From: Nematostella vectensis
Taxonomy: Eukaryota; Cnidaria; Anthozoa; Actiniaria; Edwardsiidae
Assembly (NCBI RefSeq): GCF_932526225.1
Contig: NC_064037.1
Span: 17,522,471 to 17,586,470, forward strand
DNA length: 64,000 nt
Direction: 5' to 3'
How positions within the stretch are numbered: the first letter of the stretch is position 1; each line of letters begins with the position of its first letter. A program made the position numbers and the translations under genes. A model generated the notes under the pieces. It made no database searches, had not been told where the DNA came from, and saw only the letters and a program-made list of their open reading frames with translations. Positions 1-12,900 of the stretch are shown here, in pieces.

Positions 1-151
1 TTGAAATTGGGCCTATATTTTACAGCCGTATAGGGACGTTATAGTAATGAATGAGTTAAACTCATTCATTGCACACAATGCACCGCTATCTAGTAAAAAT
101 AATGATAATGAAGCTACATTCTTTATCGGAAACTCAAATATAAAGGCATAC

Positions 152-502
152 CTTTTCTTCATTCTCTGCTTTAAGTAGTTCTTTCTCCATCCCCCGGTAG
201 ATAACCCTCTGTCCAAAATCCTTTAACTTCCAAACAGCACTGGAGATCTTACCATCCCGCAGTCTCAGATCACCTACGATGCTATTTATCTCCTTCTGTA
301 TCCACTTGATAGCTAAATCATGTTCTTCTTTGGAGGGTGTCGAATAAACATAGCTACTTTGGCCCTGGATTAGTGCAGGAGGTTTGCAATATTCATCAAC
401 AAAGTGCTGCCCCAAAAGATAGCAGATGCATTTTGTGGCTTCTGATTTAGGTGGGAGACTCATCAAACGTTTAGCTAACTCTTGGCTGATAATTTCTCTC
501 AC
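152..502 (-). CDS. Internal exon of an unrecognised gene (partial, runs off left edge)
   Basis: On the minus strand a 351-base open stretch (117 codons) lies between a good 3' splice site (pyrimidine-rich CCCCTCAG just before position 502) and a 5' splice site (AAAAG|GTATGCC, exon end 152). It opens VREIISQELAKR and ends KAENEEK. The product is soluble, mixed charge and lysine/glutamate rich, with a few cysteines (KCICYLL, DEYCKPP) and no membrane segment or signal peptide. I do not recognise the family. The open frame, balanced composition and flanking splice sites make a coding exon likely. An alternative is the last part of a longer ORF starting inside the exon (an ATG is not present at its first codon). 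The rest of the gene would lie left of the window, with 5' exons possibly in 503-3654, where I could not find them. Confidence 0.5.
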
Positions 503-1065
503 CTGAGGGGAAAATTCAGTTTTAGCTACTTAGTATACACCAAATTCTTTGCACAAATAAACACTATTCTATTGTCTGCTGTTTTTTGTGAACAGGGGTT
601 TCATTAAGTTTCAGAGTTGGCGGTGGAGATTGATAAGTAGGGGATGGAAGTTATTTTATTTTTATCAGTTCAAATAAAACTTAAATCAATTTTTTAGTAG
701 CCAGCACTCGGTGGAAAATAGTTCCGCCAGCCGCTAGGGCCTTATAACACCTCTGATAAAGATATGAAAACTAGTACAATAAAAAAGTCAACTTACTACA
801 ATCATGGTATTTTGACCATGACGTTTAAAGCACCGCCAACTATTAACTACTTGTACCAATAATTTTTCGCGTTAGTTTATATTTTTAACGTGACATTCTG
901 GTTTCACATGTCAGGAACTTCTCTAGTTTCTCATTTACTGTGTCAAATGTTTTTGTGTGTGTTTCAGTCAAGCAAAGAAACATATATCATTTTGAAATTA
1001 AAACATCAAATTAGAAACATAATCTTCACAGATAATCAATGACTGCTAATGGTAGTATGTATGTA

Positions 1066-1242
1066 CAGTCAGGGACCGCGGAGAGGGAAGGGCTGGCAGT
1101 GCTATAGCCCTACCACTTTTTGGCTTGGGATGATTTTTTTTTCAGGGCTCCAGATGTTTTTTAGGGCTCCAGATATATATTTGTTTGGCTTGTCCAAATG
1201 TTTAGCCCTACCACTTTAAATGGCCTCCGCGGTCCCTGACAG
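1066..1242. mobile_element. 177-bp mariner-like MITE with TA target duplication
   Basis: The ends are near-perfect terminal inverted repeats: CAGTCAGGGACCGCGGA on the left, and on the right the reverse complement of CTGTCAGGGACCGCGGA. Both ends are flanked by TA (1064-1065 and 1243-1244), as expected for Tc1/mariner-type insertion. The interior repeats 'agccctaccacttt' and 'gggctccagat' twice and has no transposase. It is a non-autonomous copy. The superfamily is inferred from TA plus a CAGT-type start. Confidence 0.7.
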
Positions 1243-1536
1243 TACATAGTAAGTGTGAAGAGTGTGTTTGTCACCTGTTTCCATGGTGACCCTGGTAGTA
1301 TTGTCTCTTGGTAACAAGAATCTAGCCATGTCTCTTCATACATGTCATCTGCCATTCCCAGCCAGCTCCTAGGACAATAATAATAAACAACTTGCTAATG
1401 CAGAACCACATTTGAACATTTGCCTGCATGATCATTTGTGTACACTAATGCCTCACGACAAGTGTCTCCCCATGTCAGGCCTCGGACTTGAAGGTTTTTT
1501 CACATCTATTCTTTCTGTTATTTTCACACTTTTAAA

Positions 1537-2064
1537 CACGAGGTTCCTCTATAAAAGGGAAAGCTCCTCCCACCCCCGGGCTCAAGAACAATCAGTTATC
1601 AATCAGCCGTCAATGAGTCAACATTTCAGGACAATTGCTCTGAGCGCTAAACTCAAATTTCTTATTCTAAACCAAATCAAATATCATTTCTAGAGTTGCC
1701 CACCTAATGTTCTAACTATCATAAAATAATGCTATACCAAGCTGTGTGCACTCAAAAATACGAGCATTTTATTCACAGCGCGATAATAAATTATGAATGT
1801 GCGTTAAATTTTGGATTGCGCAAAATTTAAAATTTTTACAGGGAAAACGTCAGTGGACAGCAAATTACTAATTTATCAATTTCTCAACACAACTGCCTTG
1901 TTACCTTGCAAAAAAAGTTTTTTTCCAGCCTAATGAGCTCAGAAATAGGCAATTTTACAGGAGACTTATAATTTGTGACTGCTAGTGTGGAAGTTTTCTG
2001 ATTGTAATTGCAAAGTCGAGCCCTGGGGTGGGAGGAGCTTACCCTTTAACAGCGGAACCTCGTG
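1537..2064. mobile_element. ~528-bp foldback element with ~48-bp terminal inverted repeats
   Basis: The left arm (1537-1585) starts CACGAGGTTCC and contains AAGCTCCTCCCACCCC. The right arm (about 2014-2064) is its reverse complement with a handful of mismatches, including a GGGTAAGCTCC variant. The roughly 430-bp interior holds no convincing reading frame. No target-site duplication is obvious at the outer edges, so the superfamily is unknown. It is probably an old MITE. Confidence 0.6.
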
Positions 2065-2792
2065 ATTAAGTGTTATTCCATGAAATACTACTAATATTCT
2101 TTTAAAACCTTAAGAATGTGAGCGTGGTAGTTTAGAAAACACAGTGTTTCTAGTTTCTGCTTCTGGCTCTTAGTCAAATTGGACGAATATTCTATTGTAC
2201 AATGACATTGAAGATTAATATAAGGGCAGAAATGAGTTCCTAAAATAGAGATCTTGTAGTGATTTAATGAATCTACAATTTTGACACATGTTAACTACTG
2301 TGAGAGGCCTTAAAATACTGTACTAAAATCTTAGCTTTTCTTTAAATTAACAAAAATCACTAATGACAAAGTAATTTGATGTGATTTCCTGATTTCTGAT
2401 TCTGCATACGGTAGGTATTAGAAATTATATTCACTTGCTTTTCTGAGATCATGTGATAGCTGATAATTTTAAGAAATTAACTTGAGGTCTTAGAAAGAAA
2501 GTGTGTTTGTATTTATGTCTAAAAAATGGATAAAATGCAATCATAGACTAATGTACCCCAATGAAATATCACAAGAATCTTTGAAAAATGTGTCACACAT
2601 TATGTCACACATATGCATTAATTCTTAGCCAGCTTTCCATCATGGTTTTCCTTTTATTTGGTCATGGTTGTTTGTAAACCAAAAAAGCTAATTCTTTATA
2701 CTTTGGCTCAAAAGGTGGATAACTCTATTTTGAGCTACATTTGAATACAAAATAAGTGTCTTTATTCTATATAAATCTAAATTCACACACAT

Positions 2793-3426
2793 GGCATGCA
2801 TGTTGCTACCATGGGTACCAGAGCCTCCAAACTTCTCTCGCCCAGTGACGCTCAGCCAAAATGTTGCGACAAGCGCTGTCAAAATGTAGCTAGTTTCAAC
2901 AACAGTACTGATTCTCCTTATTGTTTTTTGAGCTGGGAGCTGCAGGGATCTTCCATCGGCGTGAACTGTGACTTCCTGAGGCTTCCAACCTACAGTAATG
3001 CACTCGATTGCTCACATGTCCTTACATTTGTTGATTTGAATTTTTGCAGTTCCCTATCAATGATTCCTTTACATTATCTAGCTTCTAAGCTGCCTTACCC
3101 AGGTGTTTTTTTATTGTAATGTTTGCTGGTAAAGAATAATAAACGGACGTTCTACGAATCCCTCCTTCTTTGTCTTAGAGCCAGTAAACAAATTAAACTT
3201 GCATAAAGAAGTGCTGTTGCAGACAGAAATAAGTGCAGGAGAATTTCTCCATGGGCCATTTGGCGATACTTTTAATCACTCGAGTATGAAAATAACAATA
3301 AAACTTTGAAAGCTTACAGCTCTTGTGTTGCGTGACCGAAGTCATACCCACAAAACCATTTTGGCTGAGCGTCACTGGGCAAGAGTAGTTTGGAGGCTCT
3401 GGTACCCAGGGTAGCATGTTGCATGG
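2793..3426. repeat. Inverted-repeat pair (two ~75-bp arms, ~490-bp spacer)
   Basis: The segment at about 2793-2868 (GTTGCTACCATGGGTACC, then AGAGCCTCCAAACTTCTC and AGTGACGCTCAGCCAAAA) recurs reverse-complemented at about 3354-3424. The two differ by scattered substitutions. This is either two head-to-head copies of one short interspersed element or the arms of a foldback transposon. No gene is seen between them. The stretch 503-1065 and the rest of 2065-3654 hold nothing I can name. Confidence 0.5.
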
Positions 3427-3654
3427 AGAGATATTTGGCTAGTCCCCCGGCTCCCTGTAATCCACCTTGAATACCTGTTACTGTATGTAAGATTGGGTAA
3501 CCAAATTCCCTGCCTTTCAGACCTTGTGCAGAGAATTGGAGGCATGTGAACAGGCTATTGAGAAAAGTCATTTCAAAATCGTACCTGATGTTAACCTTAT
3601 AGCAGCCCTAGTAGCAAATTCTGGCAAAACCCAGCAAATCATGAAGCATATTTT

Positions 3655-5317
3655 CTAGTTTCTATTAAATGGAGCAAACTCTGGTGAGGTCAGCCCAAAG
3701 CAATGCTTGTACTTGTTATCCTTGTAAGAATTCTCATGCCAGACGCTCTGCAAGAACAATAAATGTAACATTTTAATATGTAAATCATTTTATGGGAAAA
3801 GGTTGTTTCACCAGGCAATAAGGGACTTGTAGGTGGGAAACTAGCGTGCACCCGGCTTTTATCGGCAAAATAACAGCAACTGATTACTTTAAAGATTTTA
3901 TTTTTTGTTGTTAAAGAGAATTTTAGAACAAGAACTAAAGTATAATGAGTTGGATATGGCGTTTTCATGTTTTTTGTTTTTTTTGCTAGAAATAAGACAC
4001 ATTCCTACACAAACCTTTGATGACGTCCTACACTTGGTGAGACAAAGCTCAAACTGGTCTGTGATTGACTTGAGTATCACATTTGGAGCTGTTCTCCAGA
4101 CATTAAGAACCTCCCGAAGTAATTCCTTCTGTTTGGGGTCTAAGCAGCACGAGACACAGTTTTCATAGATGCTGCAGCAGTTATTGACTTGACAACTCTC
4201 ACAGTTGTATCTGTGTGTGGTTTCACCGTCACTGTGACAACAACCGCTGGCTGATAAGTCCTTCCTGGAGCAAAGATAACCTAAAACAATTTCAAATCAC
4301 GTTACTGTCTTACAAAAATATAATTGCCACATACTACAAGGCTTTTTGGGTCTGGAGATGAGACAATTTGCACTTTAACTACCCTAGTTGAGACTTATAA
4401 TTGCAGTATTAAATAAGTATTGCTAATTACAGTATTGCTTATCACATCAAGAAAATTTCAAATAAATTTAGCCAATCAAAGGGTGATTGATTGCATCACA
4501 TTTTTTGATTGGCACAATGTGTATCTAATAGTCATGAAAACATGTAACACATTGTGTAAAAGTGAGGGATAAGGAGCATGTTAGAATTCGCAGTGAAAGA
4601 GCTAGTGTAAACAGTACAACCCCACACTTTGAAGGGAAACAAAAAAGTTTCAGCTAAGGCCTGGCTCAACTAGCAGACATGAAGTGTGCAACATGCATGT
4701 TTCCTAGTTTAGCCACCTACTTGAGAAACATTTCCGTGCCAAGTCGTAGAAAATTTATCGCACGCTACATGTTTCTGGTAGTGGCTAAACTAGGAAAACC
4801 TTAGGAGACATGTCAATTGTTAACACTAAGCCTAATAAGGGATGGAACTCCCACCTATTATCTAAAACAGAATCGAAACCGTTCGAGTACCGGAATTCTT
4901 GTGACCCGAGTTCGATTTAGGGGGATTACTGTTAATAAAGTTTACTGTTTATTAAGTTTATTACCCCTTTCGTCCACTATCAGCGATGGACCCTGCACTG
5001 AATTTCTACATTGTCTGAACTCCGTCAGATTTTCAACATCGACCCATTCAAAAAGCTCTGTATTTACATCGCTAATATCTTGATCTTCAACAGGCTGAGG
5101 AAACAATAAAAATGCTTTGTTATGATGAGTAAAGCTTATATACATGATATTTCCAGCTCGTTGGGGAGAGAATCGATTGCTATTGAAAATGAAACACACA
5201 ATTCAATTCTAGATAATAACAGCAATATACCTTTCTTAGTAAGGTAGAAATGATTAATAAAACCCCAACTACAGCAAGAAAGGCAAAGATCCAGCGACGG
5301 ACGAAGAAAATACTCAT
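3655..5317 (-). CDS. SPRING1: SPRING1 (C12orf49 / SREBF-pathway regulator) homologue, 4 exons, 191 aa
   Basis: Coding exons on the minus strand are 5317-5231, 5094-4965, 4280-4015 and 3747-3655. All junctions are GT-AG with consistent phase, and the lengths sum to 192 codons including TAG. Residues 1-29 give a short basic N-terminus (FVRRW) and one membrane segment, as in this single-pass Golgi family. Exon 2 has the family motif QCRNSVQGP; exon 3 has GYLCSR, the cysteine cluster CCSIYENCVSCC and the highly conserved FELCLTKCRTSSK. The last exon has the HENSYKD-type tail. In mammals SPRING licenses the site-1 protease needed to activate SREBP, so a role in sterol regulation is a family inference. 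An in-frame ATG 38 codons upstream (5431) is possible, but the family starts just before the membrane segment, so I chose 5317. The gene carries no tandem repeats in its introns, unlike its neighbours. Confidence 0.9.
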
Positions 5318-5480
5318 GTACAACACACAACACAACCCCAAGGACGAAACAGACCCAACATGGCGACAAAAACAAGTGTTAATTGACGGGGTCGCTGTGG
5401 TAGGCTCTCGGAACCTACAGCATTTGGGCACACTTTTTTTTATAAGAACCTTTTTTTATCCGATGCTCAGATAGCAGAAT
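5318..5480 (-). promoter_or_regulatory. Putative SPRING1 5' UTR / promoter region
   Basis: This is the region directly upstream of the SPRING1 start on the minus strand. It contains ACATGGCGAC at 5358-5367 (plus-strand reading), which resembles a YY1-type core often placed near animal transcription starts. No TATA box was seen. The exact start site cannot be set from sequence. From 5480 to 6830 I see AT-rich spacer with poly-A/poly-T tracts and no gene. Confidence 0.25.
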
Positions 5481-6832
5481 TTTTTTTCTTTTTTAGTCCT
5501 GATGCGTTCTCAAGTGCAGAATCAAATTGTGCTCTTAGTAACAACCTTATTATTGCTATTGATCATTAGGTGTAATTCTCTTCCTAATAATTATAGTATA
5601 GCGTATATTCTTATATACGCTAAAAATTTAAGAACATCGTTAAGAACGTATTCAGCCTTAAAATGTTCCAAAAATAAGAACGGCCCAGCTGAAAATTAGA
5701 CGTTCTTAAAAAAAGAAAAAAAAGTGTGTTTCACTTGGAGGGCGGGGTGGGGGGGTAGGGGTGAATACTATTTGGACCGGCGGATCGGGCCTATTCAAAG
5801 AAAAAAGGTAAGCTGTCTTTATGTCCCCCACCCAGAAGGCGTAGATTCTGGCGCACATCGTTTTGCTTGGGGTCATTTGTTTACATTCCAAGGGTCTGTT
5901 TTTCGATGTATTTTCGTCCTATACTATATGCGGTATTACGAACGATGTCACATGCACGTGCGAGACTGAGCAAAGCAAAACAAAAGGCGACAATGTATTA
6001 TGCTGAGGTCCGGTGTGTTGTGCATGATGACGAAATTACCACACTACTATAGCAACACGCTAATTCCCAAGAGAGGCAAGGGCACAAAACGGATCTGTTT
6101 CGCAGCCCCTTTTTTTTTGCTGGCTGGATGTTAGACCCCTCGGTTGCTGGGGGAAAAATCGTCGCGAATGGTTCTGCTGGCAAATTTGTGGATTCGAACT
6201 TTTTCAGTTATCTTAATTATTCACTCTAGAAGTGAAAGTAAAATTGCCATACTTGGTCACGGAATCTTGTACGCTGGCGTTCTCACTTTCGCGCCATTCC
6301 ATTTTCTACCAATCAGAGAAGCGAATCCTTTTTTGTACCAATCAGAGAAGCACATCAGACAGACATACGAAAAAAAAAACACAACCATCTCTGCATCATG
6401 ACCACGGGCACCATCGACAAAAAAATGGCAAGTTTTCCCAAAATAAGGTCTGGTAAACTTCGGTAAGCTTGAATTTTTGCATAGAGGTTCCTTATGTTAT
6501 GTAAACCAACCTATCAAAAAGTGTGTTTTTTTTTATGGATGACACTTCTCCTTTTTAGGGAGAAGTCGGGCTCTGATCAGAAATTAAGCCAACTTTTCTC
6601 GCTAATATCTAAATTTCATATATTCTAAATTTCTTTAAAATTTGGAATTAAGCTTTTGGTCAGAGGAACTTCTTGTATGCGGAATCTTGAATATTGAAAA
6701 TTGGAAAATTTCATGCCTATTTATTTGCTCCGTCGACCACGGGAACTTTATCGTGTAGCTAACCAGTGCAATGCTGTAATTTCTCCAGTTCTCTTCGTAC
6801 ATCTGGCGGTGGATTTCTAAACTCAATGAAAC

Positions 6833-9800
6833 GTATAACGTGACCAGTGCGAACAGGGGCATGTCTATTAATAATAAAGTGTAACGGGACGAGTGCGAAC
6901 AGGAGCATGTCTATCAATAATAAAGTGAAACGGGACGAGTGCGAACAGGGGCATGTCTATCAATAATAAAGTGTAACGGGACGAGTGCGAACAGGAGCAT
7001 GTCTATCAATAATAAAGTGTAACGGGACGAGTGCGAACAGGAGCATGTCTATCAATAATAAAGTGTAACGGGACGAGTGCGAACAGGAGCATGTCTATCA
7101 ATAATAAAGTGTAACGGGACGAGTGCGAACAGGAGCATGTCTATCAATAATAAAGTGTAACGGGACGAGTGCGAACAGGAGCATGTCTATCAATAATAAA
7201 GTGTAACGGGACGAGTGCGAACAGGAGCATGTCTATCAATAATAAAGTGTAACGGGACGAGTGCGAACAGGAGCATGTCTATTAATAATAAAGTGTAACG
7301 GGACGAGTGCGAACAGGAGCATGTCTATTAATAATAAAGTGTAACGGGACTAGTGCGAACAGGAGCATGTCTATTAATAATAAAGTGTAACGGGACTAGT
7401 GCGAACAGGAGCATGTCTATCAATAATAAAGTGTAACGGGACGAGTGCGAACAGGAGCATGTCTATCAATAATAAAGTGTAACGGGACGAGTGCGAACAG
7501 GAGCATGTCTATTAATAATAAAGTGTAACGGGACGAGTGCGAACAGGAGCATGTCTATTAATAATAAAGTGTAACGGGACGAGTGCGAACAGGAGCATGT
7601 CTATCAATAATAAAGTGTAACGGGACGAGTGCGAACAGGAGCATGTCTATTAATAATAAAGTGTAACGGGACGAGTGCGAACAGGAGCATGTCTATTAAT
7701 AATAAAGTGTAACGGGACGAGTGCGAACAGGAGCATGTCTATTAATAATAAAGTGTAACGGGACGAGTGCGAACAGGAGCATGTCTATTAATAATAAAGT
7801 GTAACGGGACGAGTGCGAACAGGAGCATGTCTATTAATAATAAAGTGTAACGGGACGAGTGCGAACAGGAGCATGTCTATTAATAATAAAGTGTAACGGG
7901 ACGAGTGCGAACAGGAGCATGTCTATCAATAATAAAGTGTAACGGGACGAGTGCGAACAGGAGCATGTCTATCAATAATAAAGTGTAACGGGACGAGTGC
8001 GAACAGGGGCATGTCTATCAATAATAAAGTGTAACGGGACGAGTGCGAACAGGAGCATGTCTATGAATAATAAAGTGTAACGGGACGAGTGCGAACAGGA
8101 GCATGTCTATCAATAATAAAGTGTAACGGGACGAGTGCGAACAGGAGCATGTCTATTAATAATAAAGTGTAACGGGACGAGTGCGAACAGGAGCATGTCT
8201 ATTAATAATAAAGTGTAACGGGACGAGTGCGAACAGGAGCATGTCTATCAATAATAAAGTGTAACGGGACGAGTGCGAACAGGAGCATGTCTATCAGTAA
8301 TAAAGTGTAACGGGACGAGTGCGAACAGGAGCATGTCTATCAGTAATAAAGTGTAACGGGACGAGTGCGAACAGGGGCATGTCTATCAATAATAAAGTGT
8401 AACGGGCCGAGTGCGAACAGGAGCATGTCTATTAATAATAAAGTGTAACGGGACGAGTGCGAACAGGGGCATGTCTATCAATAATAAAGTGTAACGGGAC
8501 GAGTGCGAACAGGAGCATGTCTATCAATAATAAAGTGTAACGGGACGAGTGCAAACAGGAGCATGTCTATCAATAATAAAGTGTAACGGGACGAGTGCGA
8601 ACAGGAGCATGTCTATCAATAATAAAGTGTAACGGGACGAGTGCGAACAGGAGCATGTCTATTAATAATAAAGTGTAACGGGACGAGTGCGAACAGGAGC
8701 ATGTCTATTAATAATAAAGTGTAACGGGACGAGTGCGAACAGGAGCATGTCTATCAATAATAAAGTGTAACGGGACGAGTGCGAACAGGAGCATGTCTAT
8801 TAATAATAAAGAATAACGGGACGAGTGCGAACAGGGGCATGTCTATCAATAATAAAGTGTAACGGGACGAGTGCGAACAGGAGCATGTCTATTAATAATA
8901 AAGTGTAACGGGACGAGTGCGAACAGGAGCATGTCTATTAATAATAAAGTGTAACGGGACGAGTGCGAACAGGAGCATGTCTATTAATAATAAAGTGTAA
9001 CGGGACGAGTGCGAACAGGGGCATGTCTATCAATAATAAAGTGTAACGGGCCGAGTGCGAACAGGAGCATGTCTATTAATAATAAAGTGTAACGGGACGA
9101 GTGCGAACAGGGGCATGTCTATCAATAATAAAGTGTAACGGGACGAGTGCGAACAGGAGCATGTCTATTAATAATAAAGTGTAACGGGACGAGTGCGAAC
9201 AGGAGCATGTCTATTAATAATAAAGTGTAACGGGACGAGTGCGAACAGGGGCATGTCTATCAATAATAAAGTGTAACGGGCCGAGTGCGAACAGGAGCAT
9301 GTCTATTAATAATAAAGTGTAACGGGACGAGTGCGAACAGGGGCATGTCTATCAATAATAAAGTGTAACGGGACGAGTGCGAACAGGAGCATGTCTATCA
9401 ATAATAAAGTGTAACGGGACGAGTGCGAACAGGAGCATGTCTATCAATAATAAAGTGTAACGGGACGAGTGCGAACAGGAGCATGTCTATTAATAATAAA
9501 GTGTAACGGGACGAGTGCGAACAGGAGCATGTCTATTAATAATAAAGTGTAACGGGACGAGTGCGAACAGGAGCATGTCTATCAATAATAAAGTGTAACG
9601 GGACGAGTGCGAACAGGAGCATGTCTATCAATAATAAAGTGTAACGGGACGAGTGCGAACAGGAGCATGTCTATTAATAATAAAGTGTAACGGGACGAGT
9701 GCGAACAGGAGCATGTCTATTAATAATAAAGTGTAACGGGACTAGTGCGAACAGGAGCATGTCTATCAATAATAAAGTGTAACGGGACCAGTGCGAACAG

Positions 9801-9917
9801 GAGCATATGTCTATCAGTAATAAAGTGTAACGGGACGAGTGCGAACAGGAGCATGTCTATCAATAATAAAGTGTAACGGGACGAGTGCGAACAGGAGCAT
9901 GTCTATCAGTAATAAAG
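6833..9917. repeat. 46-bp minisatellite, ~67 copies
   Basis: A 46-bp unit (start CGGGACGAGTGCGAACAGG, then AGCATGTCTAT and AATAATAAAGTGTAA) repeats almost perfectly for 3.1 kb. Common variants are C/T at one position (TATCAAT versus TATTAAT) and A/G in CAGGAGC versus CAGGGGC, and these are shuffled along the array. Each unit contains AATAAA followed by TGT on the plus strand, the core of a polyadenylation signal. The array lies between genes and has no long open frame. Confidence 0.95.
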
Positions 9918-12900
9918 TGGCGCAGCACAGTCACAAAAGACGTTGCAATCAGTCGATACCACCACCCCTCTTGACATATTCTGGTTAAAAAGTGGTCTAA
10001 AACCCCACATTAACCCCTGACTTCTGCGGGACCATAGAGGAGGGGGCGCAAATGACTAGTTCATTACTATGTGATTCAGCAGTACACACTCATAGGTTTT
10101 TTTAGAACAAGATACTTATATAATATAAAACTAAAAACAAACTTTTGCTTTTTAAATAATAAATCTGTAAAGAAAACAGTTTTCTATCAACCTAAAGATA
10201 ATGGGAAAGGGGATATTTTAGAAAAGTACTGAATATAATTATCACATTATTGTTATTATATTTTCTTTTCAAACATTTAAGGAAGAGTCATATTTCTTCC
10301 TTTTTCTTCTCCCTTCTGACTATTTTTATGCAATTGATGCTCTTTGCTATTTCCCCTCTACACCAAAAATAAATTAATGAACAGATTTGATTTTTAAATT
10401 AGAAATTTTCATTTATTACTTTCACTTATATTTTCTTTTTAGGATTTTCTTTCCAAGTCTCTTGCCCATTACATTTATTTTAGATGTTTAGATTTATTTC
10501 ATTGGAATAGTTAGATCCAGGGTTTCTCAAAACACCAAAATATAATGCATTACTGGATGTATATTTGTAGATATTAATTCCCATGGGGATGGAAAATTAC
10601 CACTTAAAATGGTACATTAAATCTTCAGCATTGCATCTTATCTAAAATTGTGTCTGACACTATATTCCATCTTTGAAATCCTGTTTCATTCATTGTTCTT
10701 CGCAAGAACAAAGCTTGTCAGAATGTAGCTTTACAAATGTACATTAATGGAACTTTTATTAAGGGGAAGGGTTTTTTAGGGCAAGATAATTAAACTTTAT
10801 AACACTAGCAACAACCTTGTTCTTTTTCAATAATAGAATTCTGTTCACGCATAGCTTGGATAGCAAAGACATGGCCTCTTTAGAGGCCTGTGGTGGTGAA
10901 AGGGTAAAGATAATGGGAAAGGGGAAATGTCAAGAAATGCTCAATCAAATTATTTTCATTACTGTTATATTTTTTTCACCAAACCTTTCAAGTTGAGTCA
11001 ATTCACTTTATATCTCCTCTCCCGTCGATTATTTTTTAGTCAATTGATATTCTTTGATTCCTCTCTACCCCAAACATAGATCAATGAAAGGGTTTGGTTT
11101 GAAATTAGAAGTTAGCATTTTCAATCTGTTTTTTCTTCATTGCATTCATTTGGGAGTAGGCCACCAACAACAAGGCCACTATATGGTAAAGTGGGGTGCA
11201 CCAATATGTAATGCATGAAATGAGATATTTTTGGATTTCAATTTCCAGACATTTTTCTGAATATTCGGTCCAATGAAGGAGAGAATTGCCACTAAATCAA
11301 TACATAAAAATCACAGTATGGCATCTAAACAGTCTAAATATATTATTTTGAATCTTTGGAATGCTGTTACATCCATGACATTTTCTGCACAAGGGCAAAG
11401 CTTGTGGGAGTATTGTTTTGATAAAAAAAAAAAAGATATTCATAATGGAACTTCTATGATGGGACATAAGAATTTACCATTAGACTCTTGACAACTTTGA
11501 CAGCCATATCCACACCAGGAATTGTGTTTGTTAACTTTGATGTACTGCATAATTTAAATTATTGAATAAGGCCTGGATCCATTTGGTTGGTACAATAAAT
11601 AAATCTCAGTAGAGAGCAGGATCCTAGATCCCCCAATAATACCTTTAATCAGTCAACACAAAAAGTGTTTATGCTGGCTCCGCTTTTAGGCAGTGCCTAA
11701 ATCTATATATTAGTCCAACTCCACTCAACATAGCATTATCAAAAACGTAGGAAGAAACCACCGGACAGCCTCTATCTGCTGGTGTGCGTCGGACCTTGTG
11801 GTCTGCGTCGACAGTTGATTAATTAATAAAACCTTTAAAAGAAAAAGTCGACAACAACGCAGATTTATGTTTTTTAGAACGATAATTCGGCAGGCCAATA
11901 CCTGCCTTCTTCAGGTTATAAATGAGTTACAATGGCATGTTATAGCTAGTATATGTACAAAGTTCATTGATGATTAACTAACAAAAGGTAAAAATAGTAA
12001 TTGAGTAAAGAGTGACTTATGGAAGATGGTAAATAGGGTGGTGTGGATTACTAAGTAGCTAAACGGTTTCTTCACGCCGGTTGAGGCCACCGGGTTCTCG
12101 CGCTGGCACTCTTGAACGGCCTCCCTCCAAAGCATTCAAGTTAGCGTGTAGGGGTAAGGTGATGGGCTAGGTGCTCATTTACTTTGAACTTTTCCCTTAC
12201 CAGGCATCTCCATCTTTCTACCCCCCTAGCTTCCTCGGCTCCAAGTTTCCATTCCCCCCTTTGCATTTGGCTTGTACCTGGTATTGCCTCCTGGTAATAA
12301 ACCCTGTGCTAGAACACATGGAAGGTTGCTTCACATTTCAAAGAGCTCTATGAAATATTTTCATTTATTCAACATTATTCACTATTTCACTCGTTTTTGC
12401 ATGTTCATCCTTATACCTTCCTACCCCTACTTCCATTGTACACCTACAGTACTTCCCATCAGCCTAACTTGCCATGCTACGGATACACTTATTTTATTTA
12501 ACCAACAGCTTTTAACCAACATTTATTGAGAGGTTTAAAAGAGTTTTAGGATTCTGATTGCCGAAGAGTTATAAAGGCAATCCATTCCAAAGACTAGCCC
12601 ACAAAAATTAAAATTGTTTTTTTTTATCCTGGTAGGGAGGGAAAAGGGAGGCTATTTCTTAGTTTCTTAGGTTAAAGTGGCTATTGATAGTAAATTTATC
12701 ATTATCTGGGGGGCAAGACCATTTAAAGACTGTGATTTTCTCACCGTGGCTGGCTAAGAGATGTCGGTTGCTACGAGCGCGAATTACTTGCATTTCCGTG
12801 AGACGACAAACGGCCACCTACAGGCTCTCATAACCCTTGCAAGCCCTCAGGGCTAAAACTACGATGTCATTAATCCACGTAGGGGGGTCAACAGCGTAAG

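Noticed and set aside
5318-5431. Upstream in-frame ATG extending SPRING1 by 38 residues
   Set aside because: The family begins just before the membrane segment and the extension shows no conserved motif. Kept only as an alternative.
11770-11935. Possible end of a LINE or Penelope-like retroelement (CCTGAAGAAGGC motif on the minus strand)
   Set aside because: Only a short motif resembles such elements; no reverse transcriptase or endonuclease frame is present, so I did not call it.
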